64,000 bases of DNA from Glutamicibacter arilaitensis Re117 (GTDB lineage Bacteria > Actinomycetota > Actinomycetes > Actinomycetales > Micrococcaceae), in assembly GCF_000197735.1 (NCBI RefSeq), contig NC_014550.1, positions 2,480,001 to 2,544,000 on the forward strand, written 5' to 3'. Position numbers and translations under genes: made by a program. Positions 63,825 to 64,000 of the stretch are shown here, piece after piece; within the stretch, counting starts at the first letter, position 1; each line of letters opens with the position of its first letter. A model generated the notes under the pieces. It had not been told where the DNA came from. It ran no database searches and was given only the letters and a program-made list of their open reading frames with translations.

Positions 63825-64000
63825 CTAGTAGCGCTTAGCGGCCTTTGGATGCGCGGCCAGCTCGCGGTCTACTTCTGCATGGACCTTGGCTTCGGTATAG
63901 AAGGATAGGAATGGAACCACGCCGCCCAATGCAATGGTAATGAAGCGCATGAATGGCCAGCGCATCAGGGACCAGAGGCGGAAGTCAGCGAACAGGTACA
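63825..64000 (-). CDS. DUF3817 family membrane protein (C-terminal part; gene runs off the right edge)
   Basis: The last 58 codons read YLFADFRLWSLMRWPFMRFI followed by TIALGGVVPFLSFYTEAKVH and a charged tail ending AAKRY. This matches the end of DUF3817 proteins, a family usually found immediately upstream of guaA, as here. The N-terminus is outside the window. Confidence 0.85.
   Translation of the reverse strand, partial: YLFADFRLWSLMRWPFMRFITIALGGVVPFLSFYTEAKVHAEVDRELAAHPKAAKRY

Overview
The window is a chromosomal segment of an actinobacterium, most likely a member of the Micrococcaceae close to Glutamicibacter/Arthrobacter. The evidence is the moderately high GC content, frequent GTG/TTG starts, many starts that look leaderless (a TANNNT-like -10 box exactly 6 nt before the start codon), and typical actinobacterial gene sets. 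These sets include the phosphomutase/DUF3090/SCO1664 trio, an XseA/XseB-IspH-YchF neighbourhood, GuaA next to a DUF3817 protein, and an H4MPT-free folate gene (5-FCL) next to a SAF-domain protein. The genus is inferred, not proven.

Layout. 1-4.5 kb: 5' end of typA, a GNAT enzyme, and a thiamine thiazole operon (thiO-thiS-thiG-thiF/rhodanese) under a TPP riboswitch. 4.5-21.4 kb: an accessory-looking run of small enzymes. It holds seven further or related GNAT proteins, VOC proteins, alpha/beta hydrolase, OsmC, lysoplasmalogenase-like YhhN, a DinB protein, a TDT exporter, a PEP-mutase-like protein, a CDP-alcohol phosphatidyltransferase, a LigT-like protein, and a wHTH/membrane pair behind a TTGCAA operator array. 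It also holds the deletion remnant of an Old Yellow Enzyme gene. 21.6-25.6 kb: a fatty-acid or related acyl-CoA operon (thiolase, acyl-CoA ligase, acyl-CoA dehydrogenase). 25.6-36.9 kb: MBL hydrolase, RluA synthase, an RCC1-repeat gene broken by an in-frame TGA, the conserved phosphomutase/DUF3090/SCO1664 operon, an SDR, an alpha/beta hydrolase without its catalytic His, DUF4287, and an HTH-ClpN/SRPBCC two-gene operon.

37.0-44.85 kb is a mobile-element island between the HTH-ClpN operon and ychF. It holds a decayed ISL3-family element, an IS481-like scrap, an intact quinone-dependent D-lactate dehydrogenase, a 67-bp second copy of the ISL3 end, and a Type III methyltransferase gene (mod). The mod gene is cut by two IS110-family elements at a GGGGGG tract and loses its 3' end at the ISL3 fragment. 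44.9-64 kb returns to housekeeping genes: ychF, ispH, xseA-xseB, PPK2, alanine aminotransferase, an orphan substrate-binding lipoprotein, a frameshifted NUDIX gene, an Lrp regulator, 5-FCL, SAF protein, guaA and the DUF3817 tail. Among them is a 1.4-kaa helicase/nuclease-like protein whose Walker A, Walker B and nuclease residues all look replaced.

The most notable items are the dead-looking helicase-nuclease (56.9-61.1 kb), the IS110 pair with a possible bridge-RNA region matching its own insertion site, the HTH-ClpN-SRPBCC operon, the TTGCAA operator array, and the repeated leaderless-start pattern. No tRNA, rRNA or CRISPR array was seen. All homology statements come from reading motifs, with no database search.
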